Assembly (NCBI GenBank): GCA_019787685.1 | Contig: JAHNUO010000004.1 | Span: 2,170,001-2,234,000 of the forward strand | Direction of reading: 5' to 3' | DNA from: Chiua virens | Lineage: Eukaryota; Basidiomycota; Agaricomycetes; Boletales; Boletaceae | DNA: 64,000 nucleotides | Part shown: one piece after another, positions 25,397 to 40,330 of the stretch | Layout of the letters: the number at the start of each line of letters is the position of its first letter | How positions within the stretch are numbered: the first letter of the stretch is position 1 | Notes under the pieces: model-generated | Database searches by the model: none | The model's input: the letters and a program-made list of their open reading frames with translations, nothing else | Told to the model about the DNA's origin: nothing | Program-made: the position numbers and the translations under genes

Positions 25397-28267
25397 ATGT
25401 CAGAATTCTCAGATTTTGATATCATATTTGCTGGAGGTGAGTTTACTGACTTCGCCATTCACTATCGCGCGTTTTTCTGATCGAAATTCAGGCGGAACGA
25501 CGGCATGTGTCGTCGCCGGTCGTCTAATCGAAACCGATCCTTCTCTGAGAATCCTCGTCATAGAAAGTGGCCAGCACACACGTGACGTCCCAAACCATGT
25601 TCAACCCTGCCGATTCGTCGAGCACCTGACGCCAGAGTCTATTGATGTCTCGTGGCACGTTGGGAAGCCTAGCGTGCATCTTAATGGACGCTCTGCTGTC
25701 GTTCCAGCCGGACGATGTGTGGGTGGCGGCTCCGCTGTAAACTGTAGGTTGGAGGGCGACAAGGTCCCTTCGTCTTACTGGCATGTGATTAATTCTCATT
25801 TGTTGTCTCTTTTGCATGAATTACAGTCATGGCATACGTACGAGGTGCCGCTTCGGATTACGATGATTGGGCAGCGTTGGGTAACAAAGAGTGGGGCTTC
25901 AACGAACTTCTGCCGTTGATAAAAAAGGTGACCATAAACGACTATTTGATTTCGTGTCTTGTGGGGATGGCTTACGACTGAATCGGTAGATTGAAACATT
26001 CACACCAATAGCTGGCAGATCGACCCATGGCTACTCTGGTCCGATCCAAATATCTGCTGTTAAAACCAACCTGGGGATTGGAGACCAGCTTCTCAAAGTG
26101 GGGAGGGAATATGATTCGGATCGTCCACAGGTGGACGATCACAACGACTTCAAGACTCCGAATGGCTACAGCGTGCGTGTTCCATTCAGTAAATAGCTGG
26201 ACCAGGACGAATGATTATTTCACTTCTGCTAGCGAGTGCACAGGTGATGATTCCGCGACGTTATGAAAGACGTTTGTCAGCTAACGCACCGCATTTCGAA
26301 GCTTCATCGACGCTAGGACCGGAAAGCGGTCTGATCCGGCATCTCGATATCTCTATCCGCATTCCGAAAATCCCAACTTGCGGGTTCTGGTTGGGAAGCG
26401 TGTCAAACGCGTGATTATTGAGTACGTTTGACACTCGCGAACAAGATATATGCGGACTCTGATACAAAGAATAGGAATGGGCGAGCGGTTGGTGTCGAGT
26501 GTACTTCTGACACGAGATTAGAACCAGGTTGTAGTACAGGGCTGATAACCGTCAGGGCCACTAAACTGGTTGTTGTTTCTGCTGGAACGTTTGGTTCACC
26601 TTGCATTCTGGAAAGATCAGGTATAGGTTCCCCGTTCATCCTCAAAGAGCACCACGTCCGGGTCGTGGTTGACTTGCCCGGTGTCGGGGAACGCTATCAA
26701 GGTTTGTTCACTACATCTTCGTATGCTCTAGGGTGCACAACTGAGTTACGTATCAGATCATTATGGTGTTGTTCTTGTCAACCGTGCATCGGACGAAGCG
26801 CAAACGATGGATGACATATGGAGCAATCCAGACACGAACGCTGGTGAGCAGTCTATCATTGTTCTAGAAGTCTTTAGGCCATGTGATGCAATATCGTTGT
26901 ACAGAGCGATTAAATGAATGGGAACGGAATGGATCAGGGAAGATTGCACACAAGTCAACTACTACACCTTTCCTACTCCGATTATTGCTGATAATCTGCA
27001 CCCTAGCGGGATCGAAGCCATGGTGAAGTTGCGCCTGACGGCAGCACAGGTAGCATCCAGTGGACCTGCGCTACAATCGAGATGGGAAACATTCTTTGAG
27101 AAACGTCCCGACAAGCCTGTGGCCATAATTGGTGCAGTCGCAGGGTATGTCACATCATGCCTGAGCCGGAACGGAATTGGTCATTCTCATTGCGCATCAT
27201 TAGGTTCCCTATGGGTGGCGCAATTCCCGAGTTAGCTGGAAACAAATATATTAGTGTGGCATACTATATTGCAAGGATTCATAGCAAGTCTGCTTGCCTC
27301 ATCCTTTCTGATATTGCTGTTGCAGTTGTACCCGGAGTTGGTCGGAAGCGTCCACATCACGTCTGGCGAGGATGCCAACGCCCCCCTATGTTTTGACCCT
27401 GACTATTTCTCCAAGTATGTGCTTTGCTGCCTCCTTGTGGTACATTGTACCAACTACAGCAATCCTCAGACCTGGCGACATTGCCCAGCTCACACTCTTT
27501 TACAAGATGGCACGTGAACGCGCCAGGCGAATGCCTGCATACCGGGGAGAGGTAGCTGCGGCCCATCCGGAATTTCCAGTGGGTAGCGCTGCTGCTTGTC
27601 GAGGAACGGATGTCCCTTCCCCGATGGGTGCACCGGACATCATGTACTCTGAAGCGGACGACGAGGCTATCGTAAAATTCCATCGTGAAAGAAGTGTGTC
27701 ATTATTGGTCTTTGCCGTTTCAGTTCAATGTCATTTTTGTCCGATTATCACAGTATCCTCGAGTTGGCACTCGGTCAGCGCTTATGCGAGCCTTTCTTTT
27801 CCGAATTTCGCTAAAACCTGTTCATCCAGCTTGGGACCTGTGCCATGAAACCTCGTAATCAAGGCGGAGTGGTCGATGCGCGCTTAAACGTGTATGGTGT
27901 AGAAGGCCTCAAGGTCGCAGGTATGGAAGCAATGGTGCCTGCCTTATTTGTTATAGTCTGATCTGATGGAATGATGGGCTTGTCAGATCTGTCCATCTGC
28001 CCCACTAACGTCGGAAACGTACGTTGCAGGATGATCTTTTATCATGATGGACAATTGACTGCTTCGATTTAGAACACATGTTCTACTGCATTGTTGATTG
28101 GGGAGAAGGCGGCTACGATTATTGTGGAGGATCTTGGTATCAAACCACATCATTTAATAGAGGATGTTCCCTGGAGCGGTGCCATGCCAAAGGAAAGCCG
28201 TGTGGCGGTGCATGATTCTATTGCACTGGGCAGGAGGATGCCGAGCGGAGTGCTTGCGAAGCTGTAA
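25397..28267 (+). CDS. Alcohol-oxidase-type GMC oxidoreductase, array copy 2
   Basis: Same exon plan as copy 1. The protein begins MSEFSDFDIIFAGG, intron, GGTTACVVAGRL, then CVGGGSAVN (signature 1 intact), MAYVRGAASDYDDW, the micro-exon at 26233-26243, and then TGKRSDPASRYLYP. Signature 2 is GTFGSPCILERSGIG, with Ala to Thr in the first position. The C-terminal part keeps [30 protein letters not shown] and NTCSTALLIGEKAATIIVEDLGI, so both presumed active-site residues (His of WHS and Asn of NVGN/NT) are present. The Tyr of NTYSTA is Cys, as in the Cys-bearing copy 1. Unlike other copies the last exon runs on for about 35 codons (IEDVPWSGAMPKESRVA...), ending at 28265-28267, because the usual stop after the EDLG helix is missing. 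Frame kept throughout. Confidence 0.83.
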
Positions 28268-29150
28268 CCTTCTCACCATGCCCTGCCTCTGCCTAAGCAA
28301 AATGTAATACGTTTTCATACTTGTATATGCAGTGATACTCTTCCCATCAATGACTGCGGCTATTAAATTGTCGAGGTGTGTGCTAATACGACCGGGATAC
28401 ATGCTAGCTGGCGGACTTATCTGCCAATCCCTGAGGCCTAAACCATTGACAGTGGTCGACGCACTGATGGCACACGAGGCAAAGACTCGCCGTTCGCCAG
28501 CACCACATCAGGAGATCTTCATTGACACGGAAGTTCACGTTGAAACGTTGATGGCTGAGTATGCCGCAGATGAATTGGGGCCCATATCATTGGATTCACC
28601 CAAGGCAAGCCTGTATCCGTGATGTTTACGCGTGCACGCGTGCTGAGTGGTGAAGGAAAGGTGGAAATACATCTTGGACCTGATGGGGAACTCCAAGGTG
28701 ATCGGGTCTCACGATGATGCCAGGAATAAGTACTAAGTGTTGGGGGCTGCCAACTCCTGACACGAGAACATGGCACGTTCACCGTTGAGTCATCGTAGTT
28801 GCTCCTGTACGCTGGATAAGAGCTGAAATACGTGGGTTTTTTTGTAGGATAACCGATGTATCTCATCAAAATTGCCAGGTCAGCGGCGCTGTGGAGTCGG
28901 ATCGCACTGCTTGAAATGCTCGTTACCGTCTACGGCAAGTCTCCATATTTTCGTTCGATCTTCATAATGATACAACTTACTATTGAGCATCGCCCCAGGC
29001 ATCAGTGGTTTTATGACAACTCTGGACTTACTTGCACTGATCAGACGCCTTTTTTTCCGGTTATCTGAGGCAGCAGATATATTACGCGGTCAAGTCTTCC
29101 TGGTAATCTTGAGCTGGCAAATGTCAAACATTCGTGTTTCGCGAGTCAAA
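28268..29150. other. Intergenic between GMC copies 2 and 3, left part
   Basis: A frame at 28332-28622 (LTVVDALMAHEAKTRRSPAP ... LMAEYAADELGP) looks compositionally coding but matches no family I know and has no clear partner exons. It may be part of a small gene or a relic. Confidence 0.3.
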
Positions 29151-29189
29151 TCGCGACGGGATCGTTGACATGGTTTACACTGCCTAAGA

Positions 29190-29505
29190 GCCTCCACGTG
29201 TCCGCAGTCGACGACGGCACCGAAATAGGTGACAAGACCTTTTTCATTGCGGCCATTCTTCCCGGTCGCCACCACCGTCTCGTGGTGTTTTTCAGGGGCC
29301 TTTGTTTCCGATCTCTCTCCTCTCCGCCGAAATGGGTCATCTCCCCAAACTCGTTCCCAACAAAGGATCCGCTTTTCGCCGGCGTGCTGTTCTTGGTGTT
29401 TGGCTCCAAAATAACGATGGAAGCCTGGGAGGTGCAGAGCGAAAAGATGCCGGAAGAGCTGAAAGAAGCGGAGAAGAGATTGAAAACGCGACACTGCCGA
29501 AAATG
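29190..29505 (+). pseudogene. Relic of a Gdt1/TMEM165-family cation transporter gene
   Basis: The family motif EIGDKTFFIAAIL is visible near 29220-29258, followed by RLVVF. After a frame change comes FSGAF, after another LLSAEMGHL, and after a third AGVLFLVFGSKITMEAWE with the acidic helix EELKEAEKRL (29378-29480). These are, in order, the first conserved region and the following membrane and loop segments of UPF0016 (Gdt1) proteins, which move Ca2+/Mn2+ across Golgi membranes. At least three frameshifts within 300 bp, and the lack of a second EGDRSQ-type repeat, show that it is a dead partial copy. Confidence 0.65.
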
Positions 29506-29920
29506 GGACCACACGCAACGTTATGAAGTCTCGAAAAAGGCGAGGCGCCAAGCGTCCCGCCTCCTTAGCCTCGAAAGGCAACCAAGTTATCGAGCCTTGC
29601 ATGCAGACAGGGCGCGCAACCTTTGCAATCTCATCCTAGGCCTTGTCTTCGCCCAGTCCTGTCTTGACGTTCCTGAGAGAGTTGACAATGGGTGCTTATA
29701 CGTGATGGGGTGACAAGTTGTACTCATGTGGTCCGTTCTCTGATTTTAATAGAACGTCTACCTCGTGACGTTCAAAGGCCCGGTCACTGGCCAGTCCGAT
29801 TGCACAGGTCTAGCCGCCACATTGGGTTGATAGATCTCGAAGAATTATTCACTCTGAATGTCATTGGCGGCATGGCTTGTGGGAACATCCTATCCTCTGT
29901 TCTCATCAGCAGGGGGAAAT

Positions 29921-29930
29921 GTATATATAC
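29921..29930 (+). promoter_or_regulatory. TATA element of GMC copy 3
   Basis: gtatatatac, 72 bp before the ATG at 30002, matching the position of TATA tracts in copies 1, 4 and 5. Confidence 0.55.
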
Positions 29931-30001
29931 GGCCTATGAGTCCGATCAAGCCTCTCAGAAAACTGCATCTTGCATTTTCTTACCGTCTATATTTCCACAT
30001 C

Positions 30002-32738
30002 ATGTCCGAATCACCGATTTTTGATATCATCTTTGCTGGAGGTGAGTTTATTTGCGACTCTCACTAACTTGTGTTTTGCTCATATCTCATCAGGGGGAAC
30101 CACGGCCTGCGTCGTTGCAGGCCGGTTAGTCGCCGCAGACCCCACTCTCAGGATCCTCGTCCTCGAGAGTGGCCAGCATACACGGGATGTCGCCAACCAT
30201 GTTCAACCGTATAGATACGGCGAGCATCTCATGCCAACGTCTACTACTGTTTCATTCAACGTTGGGAAGCCTAGCACGCATCTCAACGGACGCGCCCCGA
30301 TCGTTGCGTGCGGCAGAAGCGTGGGCGGCGGCTCCACTGTGAATTGTAGGTCGGCGAATGGCATACATCTCTATCTCATCATGGTTTCTTCGCCATCACA
30401 GTCATGTTATACGCGCGAGGTGCAGCATCGGACTACGACGATTGGGCAGCGCTGGGCAACAAAGGGTGGAGTTTTAGCGAACTCTTGCCCTGGATGAAAA
30501 AGGTGACTACCGACGACAATAAATCATGTCTTGGAAAGATGATAATGAATCTTGTAGATCGAAACTTTCACACCGATAACTGGTAAACCAACTCATGGGT
30601 ACTCCGGCCCCGTCCAGATATCCACTCCTAAAACCAACCTGGGGCTCGGAGATCAGTTTATGAACGTGGGGAAGTCATACGATCCGAAGCGCCCACAGGT
30701 CGACGATAACAACGACTTCAATACACCAGATAGTTATAGCGTGAGTGTTTTCATCCGATTTGAATGGATCAATGTCGATGAGCTGTTGAAAATTGTTACT
30801 TATTTCTATCAGTTGGTCAATTGGTAATGCTTCTGTAGGAGACGAAAAAAACTATAAGCCAACAATTATTGTTTGAAGCTTTATAGATCCCGCAACCGGA
30901 AAGCGTTGTGACGCTGCTTCCAGATACCTCTATCCGCATACTAACAACCCCAACTTGAAAATCATGACCGGAAAACGCGTCAAGCGCGTTACTGTCGAGT
31001 ACGTTGACCTGAATCCATGATGATGATGTATGCATGCACCGACATCTGTATAGGAATGGGCGTGCAGTCGGTGTGGAGTATACTTCAGACGCGATATCCA
31101 ACCCAGGCGGTAGCAAGGAGCTGATCACCGTCAATGCCGCGAAATTGGTTGTCGTTTCTGGTGGGGCATTTGGTTCGCCAGGCATTCTGGAGAGGTCGGG
31201 GATTGGTGCTCCGTCCATCCTCAAGAATAACCACATCAATGTCTTGGTTGACTTGCCTGGTGTAGGGGAATGCTATCAGGGTATGTCCGGTTAAGCTCCG
31301 TGTTCTTCGCTCATAACGACTGGTCACCTAACAGACCATTGTGGCGTGTTTCCCGTATACCATGCATCGGACGAGACGAACACATTGGATGACGTTTGGA
31401 CCGATCCTGAGGCAGTCGCCGGTGAGTAGGTTATCATACAAATTGTGTGATGCCAAGTCGTTTCCAGCATGGTCAAAGGAATGGGAACAGAATGGAACTG
31501 GGAAGATTGCACATAAGTCCGCAACTATATTCCGTCGCTCGCATGGATGTTGAATTTCTCTGTAGTGGGATTGAAGCCTTGGTGAAGTTGCGTCCGATGG
31601 AAGCACAACTGGCTGCCGGTGGTCCTGCGTTGGAATCAAGATGGGAAGCATTCTTCGAGAAGTACCCTGACAAGACCATGGCAATCATCGGTACAATTGC
31701 AGGGTAAACACAATCTCCCATTGGACTCAGCGGATTGTATATTCATCCTGTGATAGATTCCCTCTGGATCGCTCCATGTTCGTTGGTACCAAGTTTTTCT
31801 GCGTGGTCTACTATATTGTAAGGAAATATCGCAACTCCACTTCGTCCTTCCTGATATCAGCACTTTAGCTATACCCAGAACTAGACGGCAGCGTACACAT
31901 TACTTCCGGCGAGGATGCCAACGCACTTTTAGACTTTGACCCCAAATACTTATCCAAGTACGTCGCGTTTCAAGTTGCCTCCGATCTTGTCATTTGTGTT
32001 ACATAATAACAGTAATGACTAGCCCGGGGGACGTCGCCCAGATGACTCTCTTATATAAAATTGCACGCGAATATGCTAGGCGTATGCCTGCCTATCGGGG
32101 TGAGGTGGCTGCTGCACACCCCCAGTTTCCAGTCGGTAGCCCGGCCGCTTGTAGAAAAGCAGATGGTCCCGTTGCGATAAATGCACTGGACATTGTGTAC
32201 TCTGAAATGGATGACGAGGCTATCGTGAAGTACATTCGTGATGGAAGTGAGTAACTTCTTCCCAGTCTGATTGCTCACTTCAGTCACTAAACCATTTCTT
32301 CCGACGATTGTAGTGACTTCAACTTGGCACTCGGTGAGTGCGAAAATAGTTCGTTCTTTTCCAGTATCGTTGACGAAATGTGTTCATTTAGCTTGGGACA
32401 TGTGGGATGAAACCTCGTGAGCAAGGCGGGGTGGTTGATGCGCGCCTGAACGTATACGGCATAGAAGGCCTCAAGGTAGCAGGTATGTGATAAACTTGAA
32501 GCATCATCCTGGAGTAGTGCTTGCACTTGATGCTGATAAGCGGTCTCGGCAGACTTGTCCATCTGCCCGTCCAACGTTGGAAACGTACGTCACCTTGTTT
32601 CCATAACCCGAATGCGATGAACCTATCTGATAGTTTTTCCATTCCTTTTAGAATACGTATTCTACTGCGTTGTTGATTGGAGAGAAGGCGGCTGCCATCA
32701 TTGCAGAGGATTTGGGCATAGAATTACATGACCAATAG
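30002..32738 (+). CDS. Alcohol-oxidase-type GMC oxidoreductase, array copy 3
   Basis: Intact by splicing on the shared plan. N-terminus FDIIFAGG/GGTTACVVAGRLVAADP, signature 1 VGGGSTVN, LYARGAASDYDDW, micro-exon 30813-30823, then IDPATGKRCDAASRYLYP, and signature 2 GAFGSPGILERSGIG. Next are [122 protein letters not shown] and NTYSTALLIGEKAAAIIAEDLGI. All presumed catalytic and flavin motifs are present. One Ala of TCAMKP is Gly. The exon from 31053 to 31289 is nearly identical to the same exon of copy 4 (see findings). Confidence 0.86.
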
Positions 32739-33303
32739 CAAAGCGGTCCTCAGTTCCCTCGGGCGATCCGACGCGTGGAGTCGAACGCCAAATGTCTACA
32801 AAGTTTCTCACAATTATCATGTATGTATCACGATCATCGTTGTCTTTGATCTCTCTCCAGCTTCAGTGCTGCTTCACACATGGACCTAAGTGATCCAATA
32901 GAGGATGTACAGTATACTGGTTGGATTTCACCCGGGCCATTGTGATCAAGCGGCCGTCACAGAGCCGATTGCTGAGGTGGCCTGTACTGTGATCTGAGTG
33001 ATAAGTACTAATAACTGAGGCCGTGCGATCGCTGGTGCTTCAATCGATTGGCAAGGTACGATGACTGTTCAAGTCACGGTCTGCAAGGCTGAGTCGGGCT
33101 GATGTCACCTTAGCTTCGTTCAATCACCGTTTCGATAAACTTTGATAACAGCCTAATGCCAGGGTTGCGCCACTCCAGGAACGCAAAGTAATTCATTGGC
33201 TGCCAGCTCCGACTCGGGTGGGATTGCTTCCTCGCTTATCTCAGCATGGACTCTTCCCTCTTTCTCCGCCCATCATTTCAACGGAAGGACTCGGATGCAA
33301 TGT
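32739..33303. other. Intergenic between GMC copies 3 and 4
   Basis: About 560 bp before the TATA tract of copy 4. No gene, repeat or relic recognised. Confidence 0.5.
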
Positions 33304-33317
33304 GTATATATATATAC
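33304..33317 (+). promoter_or_regulatory. TATA element of GMC copy 4
   Basis: gtatatatatatac, 57 bp before the ATG at 33374. The sequence ctcggatg shortly upstream also occurs just before the TATA tract of copy 5. Confidence 0.6.
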
Positions 33318-33373
33318 CCCGTGTACTGGCGGCCTGAACCATACCCTCTGAATCCTCATTTGATCTCTGCGTC

Positions 33374-36135
33374 ATGTCAGAATCCCAGGGCTTTGACATC
33401 ATCTTTGCCGGAGGTGTGCTTGTTTTTGGCTCTCGCTAATTTGTGTTTTACTCATATCTCGTAGGGGGAACCACAGCCTGCGTCATTGCAGGTCGATTGG
33501 TTGCTGCAGACCCCGCTCTCAAGATTCTCGTCCTCGAGAGTGGACAGCACACGCGGGATGTCGCTAGCCATGTCCAACCGTATAGATACGGCGAGCATCT
33601 CATGCCAACGTCCACTACTGTTTCATTCAATGTTGGGAAGCCTAGTATACATCTCAACGGACGCGCGCCAATCGTTCCATGCGGTCGAAGCGTGGGCGGG
33701 GGTTCCGCTGTAAATTGTAAGTTGGGAGACGAACGACGCGACCTTGTTTCATCCAGTTTGTAATCCGTGTTTCATCTCACTCGTGGCCTCTTTGACGTCA
33801 CAGTTATGGTATACACACGAGGTGCAAAATCAGACTATGACGATTGGGCAGCGCTGAGGAACGAAGGGTGGAGCTTCAATGAGCTTTTGCCGTTGATTAA
33901 AAAGGTAACCGTGCTATCATAACAACTCGATCTATGGCAAAACTACCTACAGCTGAATCCTGTAGATCGAAACGTTCACACCAATAACTCACAGACCAAC
34001 TCACGGGTACTCTGGCCCGGTCAAGATATCTGCTTCTGGGACTGACTTGGGGATCGGAAATCAGATTTTACACGTGGGAAGGCTGTACGATCCAGGACGC
34101 CCACAAGTCGACGATAATAATGACTTCAAGACTCCGAATGCCTATAGCGTGAGTGGTAACATTACACAGTTACGAGTGGACCGATGCTAAAATACGTCGT
34201 AACTTGTGGCTCATTCGCATCAGCTGGCTTACAGGTAAAGATCTTCTGAGGGGACGAAAATGTTCGTACTCATTGTCCAAAGGTATGTAGACCCCGTAAC
34301 CGGAAAGCGTTGTGATGCGGCATCCCAATACCTCTATCTGCATTCTAACAACCCCAACTTGAAAATCCTGACCGGAAAACGCGTCAAGCGCGTTATTGTC
34401 GAGTACGTTGACCTGAATCCATCATCATCATGCATGTATGCACTGACATCTATATAGGAATGGGCGTGCGGTCGGTGTGGAGTATACCTCAGATGCGATA
34501 TCCAACCCAGGAGGTAGCAAAGAGCTGATCACTGTCAATGCCGCGAAATTGGTTGTCGTTTCTGGTGGGGCATTTGGTTCGCCAGGCATTCTGGAGAGGT
34601 CGGGGATTGGTGCTCCGTCCATCCTCAAGAATAACCACATCAATGTCTTGGTTGACTTGCCTGGTGTAGGGGAATGCTATCAGGGTATGTCCGATCAAGC
34701 TCTGTGTTCTTCGCTCATGATGATCGGTCACCCAACAGACCATTGTGGTCTGTTTCCCGTATACCATGCATCGGACGAGACGAACACATTGGATGACGTT
34801 TGGACTGATCCTGATGCAGTTGCCGGTGAGTAGGTTATCATACAAACTTGTGTGATGCCAAGTCGTTTCCAGCATGGTCAAAGGAATGGGAACAGAATGG
34901 AACTGGGAAGATTGCGCACAAGTCAGCCACTTCACTCTTTCATATTTGCATAGTTTCTGAACATCTGATTGTAGTGGAATTGAAGTTGTGATGAAGGTTC
35001 GTCCAACCGCAACGCAGTTGGCATCCAGTGGTCCCGTGTTGCAGTCAAGATGGGACGCATTTTTTGAGAAAAACCCCGACAAGTCTATGGCCATAATTGG
35101 CTCACTTTCAGGGTAAGCAGTCACTTTCCGGACTTATAATTACAATGAACTTCAGTTCTCACATTTGACTAGGTTCCCTCTGGATCACTCCACGTTCGTT
35201 GGCAACAAATTTTTCTCTGTGGCCTTTTTTATTGTATGGAAACGTTTCGATGCAACATTACTCCGTCCTCCATTCTGACTCATATGCACTCCACTCTAGT
35301 TGTATCCGGAGTTGCTGGGCAGTGTCCACATTACGTCTGGCGAGGATGCCAATGCACCCCCTGACTTTGACCCTGACTATTGCTCCAAGTGCGCCTTTCC
35401 GTGCCATCCGCAGTTGTGAGATGTATTGATGAAAGTGACATTCCAGGCCCGGAGATGTCGCCCAAATGGTTTTGTGCTACAAGATGACACGCGAGCAAGC
35501 CCGGCGGATGCCTTCATATCGGGGTGAAGTGGCTGTCGGACATCCACAGTTTCCGGCCGGTAGTCCTGCTATTTGCGGAGAAGCGGATGGCCCCGTTCCG
35601 GTAGATGCGCCCGATATTGTGTATTCTGAGGCGGACGATGAGGCTATTGCGAAATACATTCGCGACAGTGGTGAGAGTCCTTGTTTGACTTTGGTTGTTT
35701 CAGCTGTTAATCTATTTTCTGTGCGATGATCGTAGTAACCTCGACCTGGCACTCGGTGAGTACCATTCTGGTTCTTCCTTTTGAAGTACCATTGATGAAA
35801 TGTGTCGTTCTAGCTTGGGACATGTGCCATGAAACCTTACGAACAAGGAGGAGTGGTCGATGCGCGACTGAACGTATACGGCGTGGAGGGCCTCAAGATC
35901 GCAGGTACGTGGCTCATTCTCTTCTCCAAGCGTACTACATACTAATAGTGGGTTCGGAAGACATGTCCATCTGTCCGGGAAACGTTGGAAACGTACGTCG
36001 CACTTCACTACTCGATCTAATGGTAAATCTGAGAGGCATTGCATTTTTATTTAGAATACGTATTCCACTGCGTTGCTGGTTGGGGAGAAGGCGGCAAGCA
36101 TTATTGCGGAAGATCTGGGGATAGAACTTCAATAG
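33374..36135 (+). CDS. Alcohol-oxidase-type GMC oxidoreductase, array copy 4
   Basis: Intact. FDIIFAGG/GGTTACVIAGRLVAADP, signature 1 VGGGSAVN, YTRGAKSDYDDW, micro-exon 34224-34234, DPVTGKRCDAASQYLYL, and signature 2 GAFGSPGILERSGIG. Then [110 protein letters not shown] and NTYSTALLVGEKAASIIAEDLGI. Closest relative in the window is copy 3, directly upstream on the same strand, so the pair is a recent tandem duplicate or has been homogenised by conversion. The N-terminal exon of the two copies is also very similar (HVQPYRYGEHLMPTSTTVSF in both). C-terminus ends ELQ, without a PTS1. Confidence 0.86.
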
Positions 36136-37229
36136 CAGATCAATCTGTCTCCCCAGAAGTACTATTCTGTGTCAATCAAACTGCCATGTATGTCTAGGTT
36201 GTCGAATTATTGTAACCTTACTCTGGGTATATTTGGGTAGAGTTGGTTGCCTGGCTCACTCCACGACAGTCTGCCAAAGCACCACTTGGCTTGACAAGGT
36301 GATCGAGAATACATAAGTCCTGCGGTGGACCTGACAGACTCTGAAATGTGAGCTTCGCTGTCATTGCGTTGGCATTCGTTCGTTGTCACGGGTCCCGGCT
36401 TCTTGCGGTGATATCGTCAGCTGAGTAGTGCTTGACTCGCGAGCTTCAGCTTGTATGCCATATGTCGTGATAGGGTTGATGGCCGCTGAGCGTATATGAC
36501 AAGGGGTGGGGAATTTGCCAGTGTATATAGGCATAATGTGATAGCGAAGGCTTCCTGTCACTTCGAGTTTCCAAATCTCCGTGAGGAAATGATCATGATA
36601 GCAGGGAATTCGAAGGATTTTGTCATGATGTCGCGATTGGGCATGCTTTTCCGAGGGAAGTCCGCCCCTTTTGCGAATTGACAGGCTAGTCGCTGTTAGT
36701 GGACAGTCAACACTTCAACTTTTTTAGAAGGGTATATCATACAAGTCGGCTGTAAGTTGACCATTGCACATTATCCGAGCCATTCAAGTCCAACTTTTCA
36801 AGAGCGTCGACGTGTCACGGGTTTTCCCGAACAGATCGAAGTCGCGATTCGCGAATGTGTGTGGGCTTGTCCCGTCTGATACGTATCCCGCTCAGTTTCC
36901 ACACAGTCTTACGGCTATGTATCTCATCCCCGTTTGATACTTTCCGAGGTTTTACTAGTGTCAATGTCTTGTGCAAGTCTGCGAAACTGTGCATTTGGTT
37001 CTCGAACCGAAAGTTCACTTTTGGCCCGGGAATCTGGAAATGTAAGTTCTTTCTAGCTCCTAGAGGTACTGCGGAATAGTCGGACTCTGAGCAGTGTCCT
37101 CTACATCATCTTCTAAACTAGATCACGGGAACGAACATCTTCACTTGTGATCCCACGGTGAAGACTGGGGGTTCTGCATCGCGTTTGGGGTTCCGACTTG
37201 TTCCACTTTTTAGGATCCTTGGCTCGGAT
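36136..37229. other. Intergenic between GMC copies 4 and 5
   Basis: About 1.1 kb without a recognisable gene, relic or repeat. Short frames only. Confidence 0.5.
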
Positions 37230-37241
37230 GTATATATATAC
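37230..37241 (+). promoter_or_regulatory. TATA element of GMC copy 5
   Basis: gtatatatatac about 90 bp before the ATG at 37329, immediately preceded by gctcggat, a motif also found before the TATA tract of copy 4. Confidence 0.6.
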
Positions 37242-37328
37242 TCCGAGTCGTTATCACTTTGAGTCGCGTTACAACCGCCTCCGGTTGTGTGTCTTGAGAT
37301 TTCGATATTTGCCCCATACTCCGAGTTC

Positions 37329-40063
<2,735 letters not shown>

Positions 40064-40330
40064 TGGAGGAAGCCGAAGGTTTCTTGGCGCGAAGTACACC
40101 AGAGGTCCATTAAGTGCATACTATCACCGCGTAGGAAGTGACACTGTGGGATGTTGCCTAAAACATGCGCAATCTCTATTTCTTCGTCATGATTTCCCCC
40201 GGTGATGTCGCCTTTCCTCCGCTATCGGCGGACATTCCCGATGCAAATTCAATTCGGCTCATTCAGCTGGTATATGCAACTTACTGTCATCAATCTTTTA
40301 TATACTTTGATTCCCTCTTTCCAAGTACTA

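Noticed and set aside
29090..29602. 170-codon minus-strand frame
   Set aside because: Antisense of the Gdt1-type relic, whose plus-strand motifs are recognisable.
34489..35124. 211-codon minus-strand frame
   Set aside because: Antisense of GMC copy 4 exons and introns.
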